Below, one piece after another: positions 50,560 through 59,876 of a stretch of 64,000 nucleotides of DNA. The notes below the pieces were generated by a model. It worked only from the letters and a program-made list of their open reading frames with translations, was not told the DNA's origin and did not search any database. Both the position numbers and the translations under genes were made by a program. Every line of letters starts with the position of its first letter. The first letter of the stretch is position 1. The DNA comes from Xanthobacteraceae bacterium (lineage in GTDB: Bacteria > Pseudomonadota > Alphaproteobacteria > Rhizobiales > Xanthobacteraceae), in NCBI GenBank assembly GCA_019635635.1, contig JAHBZB010000001.1:124001-188000 (forward strand). Reading direction: 5' to 3'.

Positions 50560-50589
50560 CATGACCCGTTTCCCTTGAAACGGGTCATG
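50560..50589 (+). promoter_or_regulatory. Perfect hairpin between yidC and the ABC-F gene
   Basis: A perfect 13-bp stem (catgacccgtttc / gaaacgggtcatg) with a 4-base loop starts 26 bases beyond the yidC stop and ends 19 bases before the ABC-F ATG. It is followed by tgctttagagg, so it lacks a strong U-tract. It may be a terminator, an attenuator or an RNA processing site. Confidence 0.6.
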
Positions 50590-50608
50590 TGCTTTAGAGG
50601 CGCGCATC

Positions 50609-52468
50609 ATGATCGTTCTCGACGACATATCGCTCCGCGTCGCGGGGCGCCTGCTGATCGACCACGCCTCGGTATCGATTCCGGAAGGCGCGCATGTCGG
50701 CGTGGTCGGCCGCAACGGCTGCGGCAAGACCACGCTGTTTCGCGCGATCGAGAACGAAATCGACATCGAGACCGGCTCGATCCACAAGCCGGCGCGAGCG
50801 AAGATCGGGCGGGTCACGCAGGAAGCGCCGTCCGGGCCGGACAGTCTTTTGGAGCGCGTGCTTGCCGCGGATGTCGAGCGCGCTTCGTTGCTCGCCGAGC
50901 GCGAAACCGCAACCGATCCGATGCGGATCGCGGAAATCGAAATCCGGCTCGTGGACATCGACGCCTATTCTGCGCCGTCAAAGGCCGCGAAGATTTTGTC
51001 AGGCCTCGGCTTCAACGAAGAAGCGCAGGCGCGGCCCTGCTCGTCGTTCTCGGGCGGATGGCGGATGCGGGTCGCGCTCGCGGCCCTTCTTTTCGTCGAG
51101 CCCGATCTGTTGCTGCTCGACGAGCCGACCAACTACCTCGACCTCGAAGGCACGCTATGGCTGCAGGATTATCTCGCGAAATATCCGCATACGATCATCC
51201 TAATCTCCCATGACCGCGATCTCCTGGACACTTCCGTCACGCACATTCTTCACTTCGACCAGAAGAAGCTGAAGCTCTATCGCGGCGGCTTCTCGTCGTT
51301 CGACCGCCAGCGCCGCGAAAAGCTCGTGCTCGACGAAAAGGCGCGCAAAAAGCAGGAAGCGGCGCGCGCCCATATGCAGGCCTTCGTTGATCGCTTCAAG
51401 GCCAAGGCCTCGAAGGCGCGACAGGCGCAGTCGCGCATAAAAGCGCTCGCGAAGATGGAGCCGCTCGCGGCCCACATCGAAGACGCGCCGGCGGCAATCT
51501 CGATTCGTCATCCCGAGAAGACACTGTCGCCGCCGATCATCGTCTATGACGGCGTCAATGTAGGCTACGAGCCGGGCAAGCCGATCCTGCGCAATCTCGA
51601 ACTGCGCATCGACGAAGACGACCGCATTGCGCTCCTCGGCCCGAACGGCAACGGCAAATCGACGTTCGCGAAGCTGCTCGCCGAGCGGCTTAAGCCCGAG
51701 GGCGGCAAGGTGGTGCGCGCCTCCAAAATGGAAGTCGCCTATCTCGCGCAGCATCAGCTCGACGAACTGAACCCCGAACATTCGCCGGCCGAGCACGTGC
51801 GCGAACTGATGCCGGGCGCGCATGAATCGAAAATCCGCGCGCGCGCAGCCGAAATGGGATTCTCGGCCGCCGCTGCTGACACGAAAGTCTCGCAGCTTTC
51901 GGGCGGCGAGAAGGCGCGGCTGTTGCTCGGGCTGGCGGCGTTTCACGGGCCGCATCTTCTTATTCTCGACGAACCGACCAACCATCTCGACATCGAGGCG
52001 CGCGCGGCGCTGATCGAAGCCGTGAACGATTATCCGGGCGCGGTCATTCTCGTTTCCCACGACCGGCATCTGCTGGAAGCCTGCGCCGACCGGCTGTGGC
52101 TGGTCGCGAACGGCACCGTGAAGCCTTACGAAGGCGACCTCGACCAGTATCGCGCGCAGGTGCTGGGCGGCGCGGGCGCGGACCGCATGAGCGGCAAGGA
52201 ACGCCGCGCGGCCGCAGCGGCTGTGCCGAAGAAGCCCTCGCTCGGCACCATCAACAAGAAGATTGCCGCACTCGAAGCGCAGGTGCAGAAACTCGAAGAA
52301 GAGATCGCGAAGCTCGACGCGCAGCTTGCCGACGTTTCGCTGCATCAGCGCGACCCGAAGAAAGCAAGTGCGCTTGGCGAGCGGCGCACCCAAGCGTCGG
52401 ACGCGCTCGCGAAAGCCGAAGCGGAATGGCTCGCGCTTTCCTCCGAACGCGAGGCGATGGGAGCGTGA
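50609..52468 (+). CDS. ABC-F family ATPase (Uup-like)
   Basis: The 619-aa protein has two ABC domains and no membrane segments. Walker A sequences are GRNGCGKTTL and GPNGNGKSTF, signatures SSFSGGWRMRVALA and SQLSGGEKARLLL, and Walker B segments LLLLDEPTNYLDL and LILDEPTNHLD. An interdomain linker with basic residues lies at ~215-300. A C-terminal coiled coil (residues ~530-610, with KIAALEAQVQKLEEEIAKL) is the Uup-type DNA/RNA-binding part. ABC-F proteins act on ribosomes. It sits between yidC and engB. Confidence 0.93.
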   Translation: MIVLDDISLRVAGRLLIDHASVSIPEGAHVGVVGRNGCGKTTLFRAIENEIDIETGSIHKPARAKIGRVTQEAPSGPDSLLERVLAADVERASLLAERETATDPMRIAEIEIRLVDIDAYSAPSKAAKILSGLGFNEEAQARPCSSFSGGWRMRVALAALLFVEPDLLLLDEPTNYLDLEGTLWLQDYLAKYPHTIILISHDRDLLDTSVTHILHFDQKKLKLYRGGFSSFDRQRREKLVLDEKARKKQEAARAHMQAFVDRFKAKASKARQAQSRIKALAKMEPLAAHIEDAPAAISIRHPEKTLSPPIIVYDGVNVGYEPGKPILRNLELRIDEDDRIALLGPNGNGKSTFAKLLAERLKPEGGKVVRASKMEVAYLAQHQLDELNPEHSPAEHVRELMPGAHESKIRARAAEMGFSAAAADTKVSQLSGGEKARLLLGLAAFHGPHLLILDEPTNHLDIEARAALIEAVNDYPGAVILVSHDRHLLEACADRLWLVANGTVKPYEGDLDQYRAQVLGGAGADRMSGKERRAAAAAVPKKPSLGTINKKIAALEAQVQKLEEEIAKLDAQLADVSLHQRDPKKASALGERRTQASDALAKAEAEWLALSSEREAMGA

Positions 52469-52470
52469 GC

Positions 52471-53127
52471 ATGGACTTCACCTCGCGCGAGATCGAAGCG
52501 GGCCGAAAACTGTTCGCGGGCGAATTCGAATTTTTCTGGGGCGCGGACAAGCCCGACACGCTGCCGAAGCCCAAAGGCATCGAGGTCGCCTTCGCGGGCC
52601 GCTCGAACGTCGGCAAATCGAGCCTGATCAACGCACTCACCAACCGCAAATCGCTGGCGCGCGTTTCGATCACGCCCGGCCGCACGCAGCAGATCAACTT
52701 CTTCAAGTCGCAGAGCGATCTCGTGCTCGTGGATCTGCCCGGCTACGGCTACGCGAAAGCGGCAAAGGAAAAAGTAAAAGCCTGGAGCGGCTTCGTCCGC
52801 GTCTACCTGCAAAAGCGCGCGAACCTCGGCCGCGTGATCGTGCTGATCGACGCGCGCCACGGCGTGAAAGCGAACGACGCCGAAATGTTGGACGAATTCG
52901 ACAAAGCGGCGGTCGGCTACATGGTGGTGCTGACGAAGTGCGACGAAGTGAAAGCCGCGGATCTCCCCAAGCGCATCGAGGAAACGAAAGCCGCGATCGC
53001 GAAACGCCCTGCGGCATTTCCGGAAGTGTTCGCTACCTCCTCGCACGAAGGCAAAGGTATCGCCGAAGTGCGCGCTGCGATCATCCGGCTGATGAACGAG
53101 CGCGGCTATTCCTCGTCTTCTTCCTGA
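52471..53127 (+). CDS. engB: Ribosome biogenesis GTPase EngB (YihA/YsxC)
   Basis: The 218-aa GTPase has G1 FAGRSNVGKSSLINAL, G2 ITPGRTQ, G3 DLPGYGYA, G4 TKCDEV and a G5 ATSSHEGKG. It assists in assembling the large ribosomal subunit. The ATG at 52471 is two bases after the ABC-F stop. The gene ends with a Ser-rich tail (GYSSSSS) and overlaps the convergent membrane-protein gene by 22 bases. Confidence 0.95.
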   Translation: MDFTSREIEAGRKLFAGEFEFFWGADKPDTLPKPKGIEVAFAGRSNVGKSSLINALTNRKSLARVSITPGRTQQINFFKSQSDLVLVDLPGYGYAKAAKEKVKAWSGFVRVYLQKRANLGRVIVLIDARHGVKANDAEMLDEFDKAAVGYMVVLTKCDEVKAADLPKRIEETKAAIAKRPAAFPEVFATSSHEGKGIAEVRAAIIRLMNERGYSSSSS

Positions 53128-54752
53128 TCTTTCTTCGGCTGATCAACCTTCTGCTTGTCGGCGTCCGGCTTCGTATCCGGCGTCTTGTCGGGCGCGGGAC
53201 GGATCACCTTGTAGAGCTGGAAGCGCGGCCCTTCCTTCACGAGTTCGAGGCGCTCGGTATCGGGATTGACCGCGCCGGGCTCGGTGAACAGCAGATAGAC
53301 GTAATCGAAATTCGTCGGCCAGTTGTCCCAGTAGTTGTCGGCCTCGTCGGCCTCGACCTCGGTCGCGAGAATGAACTGCCCGAGGCTCGGCGGCGTACCG
53401 TCGTCAGTATCGACGATCTTAGAGTATTTGTTCCGGGTCTGGAGAATCTGCTTGCCTTCGACGGTGAAGGCGGTCGTGACCAGCGAAGATTTTTCGATCA
53501 TCGCAAGACAGGCGGCGTGGATATAAGGCAGGTCGCGCCCCGCCTCGCCCGCGCTCGCATCGGCATAGACCACGAGCACGCGCGAGCCGCGCGCGATCTC
53601 GTTCACCGAGTTCCTGAATTCGAGCGTGCCACCCGATAACTGGCGCCACACGATCTCGACTTCCGCGACACGGATCGCGAGCAGCACGAAAAGCACGGCG
53701 GCGAATGCCTGCCGCACCGCTTTGCGCGTCAGTTCCAGATGCAGGCAGGCCGCGACCATGAAGGCGAGGCCGATCGGCAGCCGCTGGTCGGCAAGATAGG
53801 TCGCAAAGATCACGCGCGGCATCGCGAGATACACAACGCCGCCGACGGCAAGCAGGAACCAGCCGAAGCGATGAAAATGCAGCACGCGATAGCGCATCGC
53901 CCAGAGGCCGGCAGCGACCACGATCGCGGCGAGAATGATCGCGATCAGGTCGTAATAGGTCTCGAACACGAGCTTGATGCCGTCGACCTTGCCGTCGGCT
54001 TCCCACGAGATCGTGCTGACGAGTTGCAGCGTGGGGCTGAGATATAGCAGCGGCAGGACCACGAGAAACGGCAAGCCGGCCGACATGAATTCGAGATAGC
54101 GGCGCGTCGTGAGCTTTCCGGGTGTCTGCCACTGCCGATACATCTCGAACGCGAGCAGACCGACGCCGTAAACGCCGACCGCGAACAGATGGCAGAAGAA
54201 CAGCAAAAGCACGAACAAAAGCGACATGAAGTAGCGCAGCGGCCAGGCGCGCTCTCGCAATCCGATCCAGCTCGCGAGCGCCCATAGCGCGACGCCGACG
54301 CCGAAGAGATAGTTCATGACGCCGACCAGGAGCACGCCGTTATAAAGCAGCGGAAACGAGATCAGCGGCATCGCCGACCAGTAGCCGTAGAGCGCTCGGT
54401 TCAGCACGAGCGTGCCGGAGAGCGTCAGCACGAAAATCGAGATCACGAAAATCTGGCCCGCGGCATAGATGTTCATGAAGCGCTCGAGCACCGGAACCAC
54501 CAGATCCATGATCAGGTTCGGAATCACCGCCCACTCGATCTCGTAAAATCTGGCGAGCAGCGGATCGGAACCGATGGTCGAGATGACGTGCATGCGCGCC
54601 AGATGGTTCGCGTAATCGCCGAGCGGCACCAGCGGATGGGTCAGGACCGGCACCGCTGCGACGATGCTGAGCAGGACGAAAAGTGCCGCGATCGCGCGCG
54701 GTGAAAAGTCGCCGGGGCGCAACGCGCCCCGCTTTTGTGTCTTGGTTGCCAT
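53106..54752 (-). CDS. Large integral membrane protein of unknown function
   Basis: The protein (~548 aa) has about ten hydrophobic segments (from AIAALFVLLSIVAAVPVLT on), a periplasmic loop around residues 60-95 containing PLGDYANHLARMHVI, and a soluble C-terminal region. That region ends in a charged Lys/Asp/Glu tail (PDKTPDTKPDADKQKVDQPK). The organisation recalls GT-C glycosyltransferases, where an acidic Asp/His loop follows the first segment. I could not confirm the family. The start is uncertain: 54752 or 54764. Confidence 0.7.
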   Translation of the reverse strand: MATKTQKRGALRPGDFSPRAIAALFVLLSIVAAVPVLTHPLVPLGDYANHLARMHVISTIGSDPLLARFYEIEWAVIPNLIMDLVVPVLERFMNIYAAGQIFVISIFVLTLSGTLVLNRALYGYWSAMPLISFPLLYNGVLLVGVMNYLFGVGVALWALASWIGLRERAWPLRYFMSLLFVLLLFFCHLFAVGVYGVGLLAFEMYRQWQTPGKLTTRRYLEFMSAGLPFLVVLPLLYLSPTLQLVSTISWEADGKVDGIKLVFETYYDLIAIILAAIVVAAGLWAMRYRVLHFHRFGWFLLAVGGVVYLAMPRVIFATYLADQRLPIGLAFMVAACLHLELTRKAVRQAFAAVLFVLLAIRVAEVEIVWRQLSGGTLEFRNSVNEIARGSRVLVVYADASAGEAGRDLPYIHAACLAMIEKSSLVTTAFTVEGKQILQTRNKYSKIVDTDDGTPPSLGQFILATEVEADEADNYWDNWPTNFDYVYLLFTEPGAVNPDTERLELVKEGPRFQLYKVIRPAPDKTPDTKPDADKQKVDQPKKDQEEDEE

Positions 54753-54895
54753 GGCCGGCCGCATCTTGAAGTTGATCGATTCTCCGATTCGCGAATAATC
54801 CCGGCGCGATGAAGGCGGCATGAACGGGGGCGCCCGCCCTTTGGTTCCCGCCGCCAAATCGGCTAGAAAGTTCCGCCAATCCGGAAGCGAGTTTC

Positions 54896-55795
54896 ATGAG
54901 CAAAGACGCCATTCCCGCCGACGCCCACGAACAGGCGCGCATCCTCGCGCAGGCGCTGCCGCACATGCAGCGCTATGACGACGAGATCGTCGTGGTGAAA
55001 TACGGCGGTCATGCCATGGGCGACGAGCATCTGGCGCGGGAATTCGCCCGCGACATCGTGCTTTTGGAGCAGACCGCGATCAATCCGGTCGTGGTCCATG
55101 GCGGGGGCCCGCAGATCGGCCAGATGCTGGACAAGCTCGGCATCAAGTCCGAGTTCAAGGACGGCTTGCGCGTCACCGACCAGAAGACGGTCGAAGTCGT
55201 CGAGATGGTGCTCGCGGGCTCGATCAACAAGCAGATCGTCGGCTTCATCAACGAAGCGGGCGGCCGCGCCGTCGGCCTTTGCGGCAAAGACGGCAACATG
55301 GTGAAGGCGAAGAAGGTCACGCGCACCACGCGCGACAAGGACTCCAACATCGAGAAAGCAATCGACCTCGGCTTCGTCGGCGAACCGGCCGATGTCGATA
55401 CCACGGTGCTCGAGCAGATTCTCGGCCGCGAACTGGTCCCGGTGCTGGCGCCGGTCGCAGCGGGCGTCAATGGCGGCACCTTCAACGTGAACGCCGACAC
55501 CTTCGCGGGCGCCATCGCGGGTGCGTTGAACGCCAAGCGGCTCCTGTTGCTTACCGACGTTCCGGGCGTGCTCGACAAATCGAAGAAGCTCATTCCGGAA
55601 CTGTCGCTGAAAGACGCGCGCAAGCTGATCGCTGACGGCACGATCTCGGGCGGAATGATCCCGAAAGTGGAAACCTGCATCGATGCGCTGGAGCGCGGCG
55701 TCGAAGGCGTCGTCATCCTCGACGGCAAGGTGCAGCACGCGGTCCTGCTCGAGTTGCTCACCGACCACGGCGCGGGAACGCTGATCAAGCGTTGA
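54896..55795 (+). CDS. argB: Acetylglutamate kinase
   Basis: The 299-aa amino acid kinase phosphorylates N-acetylglutamate. Motifs seen are [47 protein letters not shown] and a C-terminal [14 protein letters not shown]. In Rhizobiales argB often follows engB, as here, with the membrane gene in between on the opposite strand. It is arginine-inhibited in most family members that, like this one, carry an N-terminal helix (about residues 1-25). The stop overlaps the next start by one base. Confidence 0.95.
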   Translation: MSKDAIPADAHEQARILAQALPHMQRYDDEIVVVKYGGHAMGDEHLAREFARDIVLLEQTAINPVVVHGGGPQIGQMLDKLGIKSEFKDGLRVTDQKTVEVVEMVLAGSINKQIVGFINEAGGRAVGLCGKDGNMVKAKKVTRTTRDKDSNIEKAIDLGFVGEPADVDTTVLEQILGRELVPVLAPVAAGVNGGTFNVNADTFAGAIAGALNAKRLLLLTDVPGVLDKSKKLIPELSLKDARKLIADGTISGGMIPKVETCIDALERGVEGVVILDGKVQHAVLLELLTDHGAGTLIKR

Positions 55796-56787
55796 TGCGT
55801 TTTCTCCTCGCAGCGATCTTCCTGCTCGCTGCAAGCATTGCCGCGCGTGCCGATCTGGAGATCTGCAACCGCACGAGCTTCGTGATCGAGGCGGCGATCG
55901 GAATCGAAAGCAAGGGGGCCGCCGCGACGCGCGGCTGGTTTCGCGTCGATCCGGGCGCATGCCGGCTCGTGCTGCGCGGGGAGCTCTCCGCAGATCACCT
56001 TTATCTTCACGCCCGCGCGCTTGCGCTTTACGGCGCGCTCAGGCCCTTGAGCGCCGCGCATATCGATCTCTGCACCGGCAGCGGCGACTTTCTGCTGGCG
56101 GGCGCGAAACAATGCGCGAAGGCCGAAGACCGCCTGTTGCCGTTTGCGGAAGTGCGGCCGGGCAAATCCGGCGACAATTCCGCGCTCTTCGTCGCGGAGA
56201 GTGCTGGCTATGACGCCGAGCAGGCGCGCTTCGCCGCGATCCAACGGCTCTTGACGCTCGCAGGCTTCGACGCCGAACCGGTCGATGGCGTTCCGGGCGC
56301 GAAAAGCGAGCTTGCGCTCGCGGCGTTTCTCAAAAGCAGGAACCTCACCGCCGAAGCGGCGCTTCGCCCGGATTTCATCGACGTGCTGCTTGCCGCGGCA
56401 CGCGACGGTCAGGCGCCGGGACTTCTGTGGTGCAACGACACGAAGCACGCGGTGATGGCGGCCCTTGGCAGCGAGGAAGACGGCGCGGTCGTTACGCGCG
56501 GCTGGTGGCGGATCGAGCCCGGCGCCTGCCTGCGGCCGGACGTGCCGCGGCGGGTGTCGGCCCGTCTTTATAGTTTCGCGGAAGCGGTCGATACGTCGGG
56601 TGCCGTCGTCGAACGGAAGGGGCGCCCGCTCGCGTGGGGCGGCAACAACAAGTTCTGCGTGAAAAGCATCCGCTTCGAAATCCGCGATCATGCGAATTGT
56701 GAAGCGCGAGGGCTCGACACCAAAGGCTTCGCGCCGGTCGAACTCTCGCGGCAGAACGGCGCAACGCTGCGTTTTCGCGAGCCCTGA
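55795..56787 (+). CDS. Exported protein with two DUF1036 domains around a peptidoglycan-binding-like repeat
   Basis: The 330-aa protein has a signal peptide ([19 protein letters not shown]). Two DUF1036 domains follow, at about residues 20-105 (LEICNRTSFVIEAAIGIE, RGWFRVDPGACR) and 205-315 (LLWCNDTKHAVMAALGSE, RGWWRIEPGACL). A PG-binding-1-like repeat lies between them (about 145-185: AIQRLLTLAGFDAEPVDGVPG). It is likely periplasmic. The ATG overlaps the argB stop (TGATG). Single-domain DUF1036 proteins are the norm, so the duplication is notable. Confidence 0.8.
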   Translation: MRFLLAAIFLLAASIAARADLEICNRTSFVIEAAIGIESKGAAATRGWFRVDPGACRLVLRGELSADHLYLHARALALYGALRPLSAAHIDLCTGSGDFLLAGAKQCAKAEDRLLPFAEVRPGKSGDNSALFVAESAGYDAEQARFAAIQRLLTLAGFDAEPVDGVPGAKSELALAAFLKSRNLTAEAALRPDFIDVLLAAARDGQAPGLLWCNDTKHAVMAALGSEEDGAVVTRGWWRIEPGACLRPDVPRRVSARLYSFAEAVDTSGAVVERKGRPLAWGGNNKFCVKSIRFEIRDHANCEARGLDTKGFAPVELSRQNGATLRFREP

Positions 56788-56862
56788 ACTCCCCGCGGTT
56801 GACAACGCCATGCCCCGCACGGGAAAACCGCGCGCCATTTTTCATGAACCGGAGCCAAGCCC

Positions 56863-57711
56863 GTGAAGCCCGCCGAACTCGAAAAGATCATCGACGATGC
56901 CTTTGCCGACGCCGGAAAGATCAGCCCGAAGACCAAGGGCAAGGTCCGCAAGGCGGTCGATGAAGCGCTCGATCTGCTCGACGCCGGCAAGGCGCGCGTC
57001 GCCGAGAAACAAGCGAGCGGCGAGTGGCGCGTCAATCAATGGCTCAAGAAAGCGGTGCTGCTTTCTTTCCGTTTGAACGACATGGAAACGATCAAGGGCG
57101 GCCCCGGCCGCGCCGTATGGTGGGACAAGGTGCCGTCGAAATTCGACGGCTGGAAACCCGCGCAGTTCAAGAAGGCGGGCTTCCGCGCGGTACCCGGCGC
57201 AATCGTGCGCCGCTCGGCCTTCATCGCGCCGGGCGCGGTCTTGATGCCGAGCTTCGTGAACCTCGGCGCGCATGTCGGCGAGAACACCATGATCGACACC
57301 TGGGCGACGATCGGCTCCTGCGCGCAGATCGGAAAGAAGGTGCACATCTCCGGCGGCGCCGGCATCGGCGGCGTGCTGGAGCCGTTGCAGGCCGGCCCCG
57401 TCGTGATCGAGGACAACTGTTTCGTCGGTGCGCGTGCCGAAGTCGCCGAAGGCGTGATCGTGCGCGAAGGCTCCGTGCTTTCGATGGGCGTTTTCCTGGG
57501 TGCCTCCACCAAGATCGTCGATCGCGAAACCGGCAAGATCTACATGGGCGAAGTGCCGCCCTACTCGGTCGTGGTGCCGGGCACGATTCCGGGGAAGACG
57601 GTTGCGGGCTCGAACGAGCCGGGTCCGGGCCTCTATTGCGCGGTGATCGTGAAGCGGGTCGACGAAAAGACCCGCTCCAAGACCTCGATCAACGAGTTGT
57701 TACGCGACTGA
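56863..57711 (+). CDS. dapD: Tetrahydrodipicolinate N-succinyltransferase
   Basis: The 282-aa enzyme adds succinyl to tetrahydrodipicolinate in lysine/diaminopimelate synthesis. It has an N-terminal helical part ([17 protein letters not shown]), and a left-handed beta-helix of hexapeptide repeats from about residue 115 ([28 protein letters not shown], then [20 protein letters not shown]). The start is a GTG at 56863 with GGAG upstream. The dapE gene is 2 kb downstream. Confidence 0.96.
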   Translation: MKPAELEKIIDDAFADAGKISPKTKGKVRKAVDEALDLLDAGKARVAEKQASGEWRVNQWLKKAVLLSFRLNDMETIKGGPGRAVWWDKVPSKFDGWKPAQFKKAGFRAVPGAIVRRSAFIAPGAVLMPSFVNLGAHVGENTMIDTWATIGSCAQIGKKVHISGGAGIGGVLEPLQAGPVVIEDNCFVGARAEVAEGVIVREGSVLSMGVFLGASTKIVDRETGKIYMGEVPPYSVVVPGTIPGKTVAGSNEPGPGLYCAVIVKRVDEKTRSKTSINELLRD

Positions 57712-57766
57712 AGTCGCGGCGCTTTCGCGTTCCTGTTAGCCTGCCGCCGGGGAACAGGGACGAGCG

Positions 57767-58207
57767 ATGGGCGAAAGCGGCGCGAATCAGGCGACAGCGC
57801 AAAGCGGCTGGATCGGAAAACTTCTCACCTTTCGCGGCAGGATCGGCCGGAAGGAATTCGTTCTGGGACTGGCCGCCGAGATCGGGGCGCTCCTTGCCGG
57901 CATGTATGCGCTCGCCGCGCTGAACAACCCCACGGGGTCGGGCGGCGGGGCGATCGTGATTGCGATCATCTTCCCGCTCACCGCGATCTATTTTCATTTA
58001 TGCCTGGTGGTGGCGCGGCTGCGGGATGCGGGTGCTGCCAAGCCGGTGCCGCTTGGCATTATCGTTGCCGTCCTGCCCTTCCTATGGGCCGCGCTTACCT
58101 TCGAACTGATCGAATATCTGTGGCCGCTGATCTTCGCCGTTTTCCTTCTGCTCTATTTCGGGCCGGCAATCTGCAAAACTCAGGCTGTCGAAGCGCCGCA
58201 ATCCTGA
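57767..58207 (+). CDS. DUF805 membrane protein (copy 1)
   Basis: The 146-aa protein has the DUF805 start FRGRIGRKEFVLG and four membrane segments: about residues 35-55, 60-85, 93-107 and 110-135. The family signature ARLRDAGAAKPVPLG follows segment two. DUF805 proteins are small inner-membrane proteins of unknown function. This copy has the least typical C-terminus of the three (FGPAICKTQAVEAPQS, lacking the GPNRYGPDPL end). Confidence 0.88.
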   Translation: MGESGANQATAQSGWIGKLLTFRGRIGRKEFVLGLAAEIGALLAGMYALAALNNPTGSGGGAIVIAIIFPLTAIYFHLCLVVARLRDAGAAKPVPLGIIVAVLPFLWAALTFELIEYLWPLIFAVFLLLYFGPAICKTQAVEAPQS

Positions 58208-58240
58208 TAGCGTGGCGCCTGTTTTTCCGGGGCGTTTCCA

Positions 58241-58696
58241 ATGAATCCGCTTTATCTCTTTACGAGCGTCGAAGGCCGTATTTCGCGCCAGACCTACTGG
58301 CTCGGCATCATCATCATCACCGTGGTCGGCCTGCCGGTGATCGCGGCCGCGACCTATCTAGGCGGCGGCACCGCGGGTGCGATCGCGAACCTGTTTTTCC
58401 TGTGGTGCGGCTTCGCGCTTTCGGTGAAGCGCGTACAGGACCGCAACCGGCATTATCTGTTCGTCGCGGCTTACTTCGCGCTGGTCGCGGTCGTAACCAA
58501 CCTCACCGCAAGTCAGTCCAAAATGATGGGCACGATGGCGACCGAGCAGCGTCCGCTCGCCATCATTGTCTCGCTCCTGTTTCTCGCTTACGTGATTTTT
58601 CTGTTCATCGAACTCGGCCTGCGCCGCGGCACCATCGGGCCAAACAAGTATGGCCCCGATCCCTTGCAGATGCCGGCGCAACCCTCGAACGCCTGA
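58241..58696 (+). CDS. DUF805 membrane protein (copy 2)
   Basis: The 151-aa protein opens with LYLFTSVEGRISRQTYWLGI, contains SVKRVQDRNRHYLFV, and ends GTIGPNKYGPDPLQMP, all characteristic of DUF805. Four hydrophobic segments are visible. It starts 33 bases after copy 1 and is 13 bases upstream of copy 3, so the array is one transcription unit. Function unknown; localisation is the inner membrane. Confidence 0.9.
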   Translation: MNPLYLFTSVEGRISRQTYWLGIIIITVVGLPVIAAATYLGGGTAGAIANLFFLWCGFALSVKRVQDRNRHYLFVAAYFALVAVVTNLTASQSKMMGTMATEQRPLAIIVSLLFLAYVIFLFIELGLRRGTIGPNKYGPDPLQMPAQPSNA

Positions 58697-58709
58697 AGTG
58701 GAATAACGA

Positions 58710-59144
58710 ATGAATTTCATCGACCTCTTTACGAGCCTGGATGGGCGCATCAACCGGAAGCGCTACTGGCTCAGCATCCTGGCGCTGCTCGTCGTATCGC
58801 TCGCCGTGCAGGTGATCGGCTATCTCGCGGGCGGAATGAACGGCGCGATGATCTCCGGCCTGGTCTTCGTCTGGCCGAGTTTCGCGCTCGCGGTGAAGCG
58901 CGCGCATGACCGGAACAAGACGGGCTGGATGCCCGCGATCTTTTTCGCGCTCGTACTCGCGGTCAATTACATGCAATTGGCCGGCCTTCACGAAGACGCC
59001 TTTGGCAAGCCTTCCCTCGTATTCGGAACGGTGTCGGTGGTGTTTCTCGGCTTCGCGATTTACGGCTTCGTGGTCTGGGGCTGCCTGCGCGGCACCACGG
59101 GGCCGAACCGCTACGGCCCCGATCCGCTTCAGCCTTCGAGCTAA
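58710..59144 (+). CDS. DUF805 membrane protein (copy 3)
   Basis: The 144-aa protein has IDLFTSLDGRINRKRYWLSI, AVKRAHDRNKTGWMPAIFF and TTGPNRYGPDPLQPSS, so it matches DUF805 closely and resembles copy 2 (FTSxxGRIxRxxYWL, GPNxYGPDPLQ). Four hydrophobic segments are seen. It is 15 bases upstream of the next membrane protein gene. Confidence 0.9.
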   Translation: MNFIDLFTSLDGRINRKRYWLSILALLVVSLAVQVIGYLAGGMNGAMISGLVFVWPSFALAVKRAHDRNKTGWMPAIFFALVLAVNYMQLAGLHEDAFGKPSLVFGTVSVVFLGFAIYGFVVWGCLRGTTGPNRYGPDPLQPSS

Positions 59145-59159
59145 TTTCCCGGTGCAGCC

Positions 59160-59876
59160 ATGAAGTATCGCTCGCTCGAATCGAACGAAATCGTCCGCAC
59201 GATCGACGAACTCCATATGCGGATTTCGGCGCGCTTTCCGCGCTCCGATCTCGCCGCGGTCTGCGAAGAACTGCTGGTCGTCGCGAAAGAGACCGAGGCC
59301 AAATCGCAGGCGGTCAATGCGCCGAACTTTCCGCTGCGCGCGATCATCATTCTGCTGATCGCCGCCGCGGTGGCGGTAATCGTTTTTCTGGTGCATGCGC
59401 TTCAGGTCAAAACCGGCGAAGTCGAAATCATCAACCTGCTGCAAGGTGTCGAGGCCGGCACCAATCTCATCATTTTCATCAGCATCGCGATCTATTTCCT
59501 GTTCTCGCTGGAATCGCGGACTTCGAGAACGCGGGCGCTGAACGACCTGAACGAGTTGCGCTCCATCGTGCATGTCATCGACATGCATCAGTTCAGCAAG
59601 GACCCGAGCGAGCTCCTGAGCTCCGACAGCACCGAAGGCATGACGCGCACAGATCTTACGCGCTATCTCGGCTATTGCAGCATCATGCTCTCGCTCGGCG
59701 CGAAACTCGCCGCGCTTTACGCGCAGAAACTCCCCGACGAAATCGTGATCGACGCCGCAAGCGACCTGCAAAACGTCGCAGGCGGACTGAGCCTCAAGAT
59801 CTGGCAGAAGATCGCGATTCTCGAATCCTACGAAGACTACCGCGAGAAGCAGAAGTTCAATTATGCCTCGATCTAA
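59160..59876 (+). CDS. Membrane protein of unknown function with two adjacent transmembrane segments
   Basis: The 238-aa protein has a soluble N-terminal part ([21 protein letters not shown]), two membrane segments (about residues 60-83 and 95-118) and a cytoplasmic helical C-terminal half ([21 protein letters not shown], then [20 protein letters not shown]). I do not recognise a family. Its stop overlaps the dapE start by 14 bases, so it is co-expressed with the DUF805 array and dapE. Confidence 0.75.
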   Translation: MKYRSLESNEIVRTIDELHMRISARFPRSDLAAVCEELLVVAKETEAKSQAVNAPNFPLRAIIILLIAAAVAVIVFLVHALQVKTGEVEIINLLQGVEAGTNLIIFISIAIYFLFSLESRTSRTRALNDLNELRSIVHVIDMHQFSKDPSELLSSDSTEGMTRTDLTRYLGYCSIMLSLGAKLAALYAQKLPDEIVIDAASDLQNVAGGLSLKIWQKIAILESYEDYREKQKFNYASI

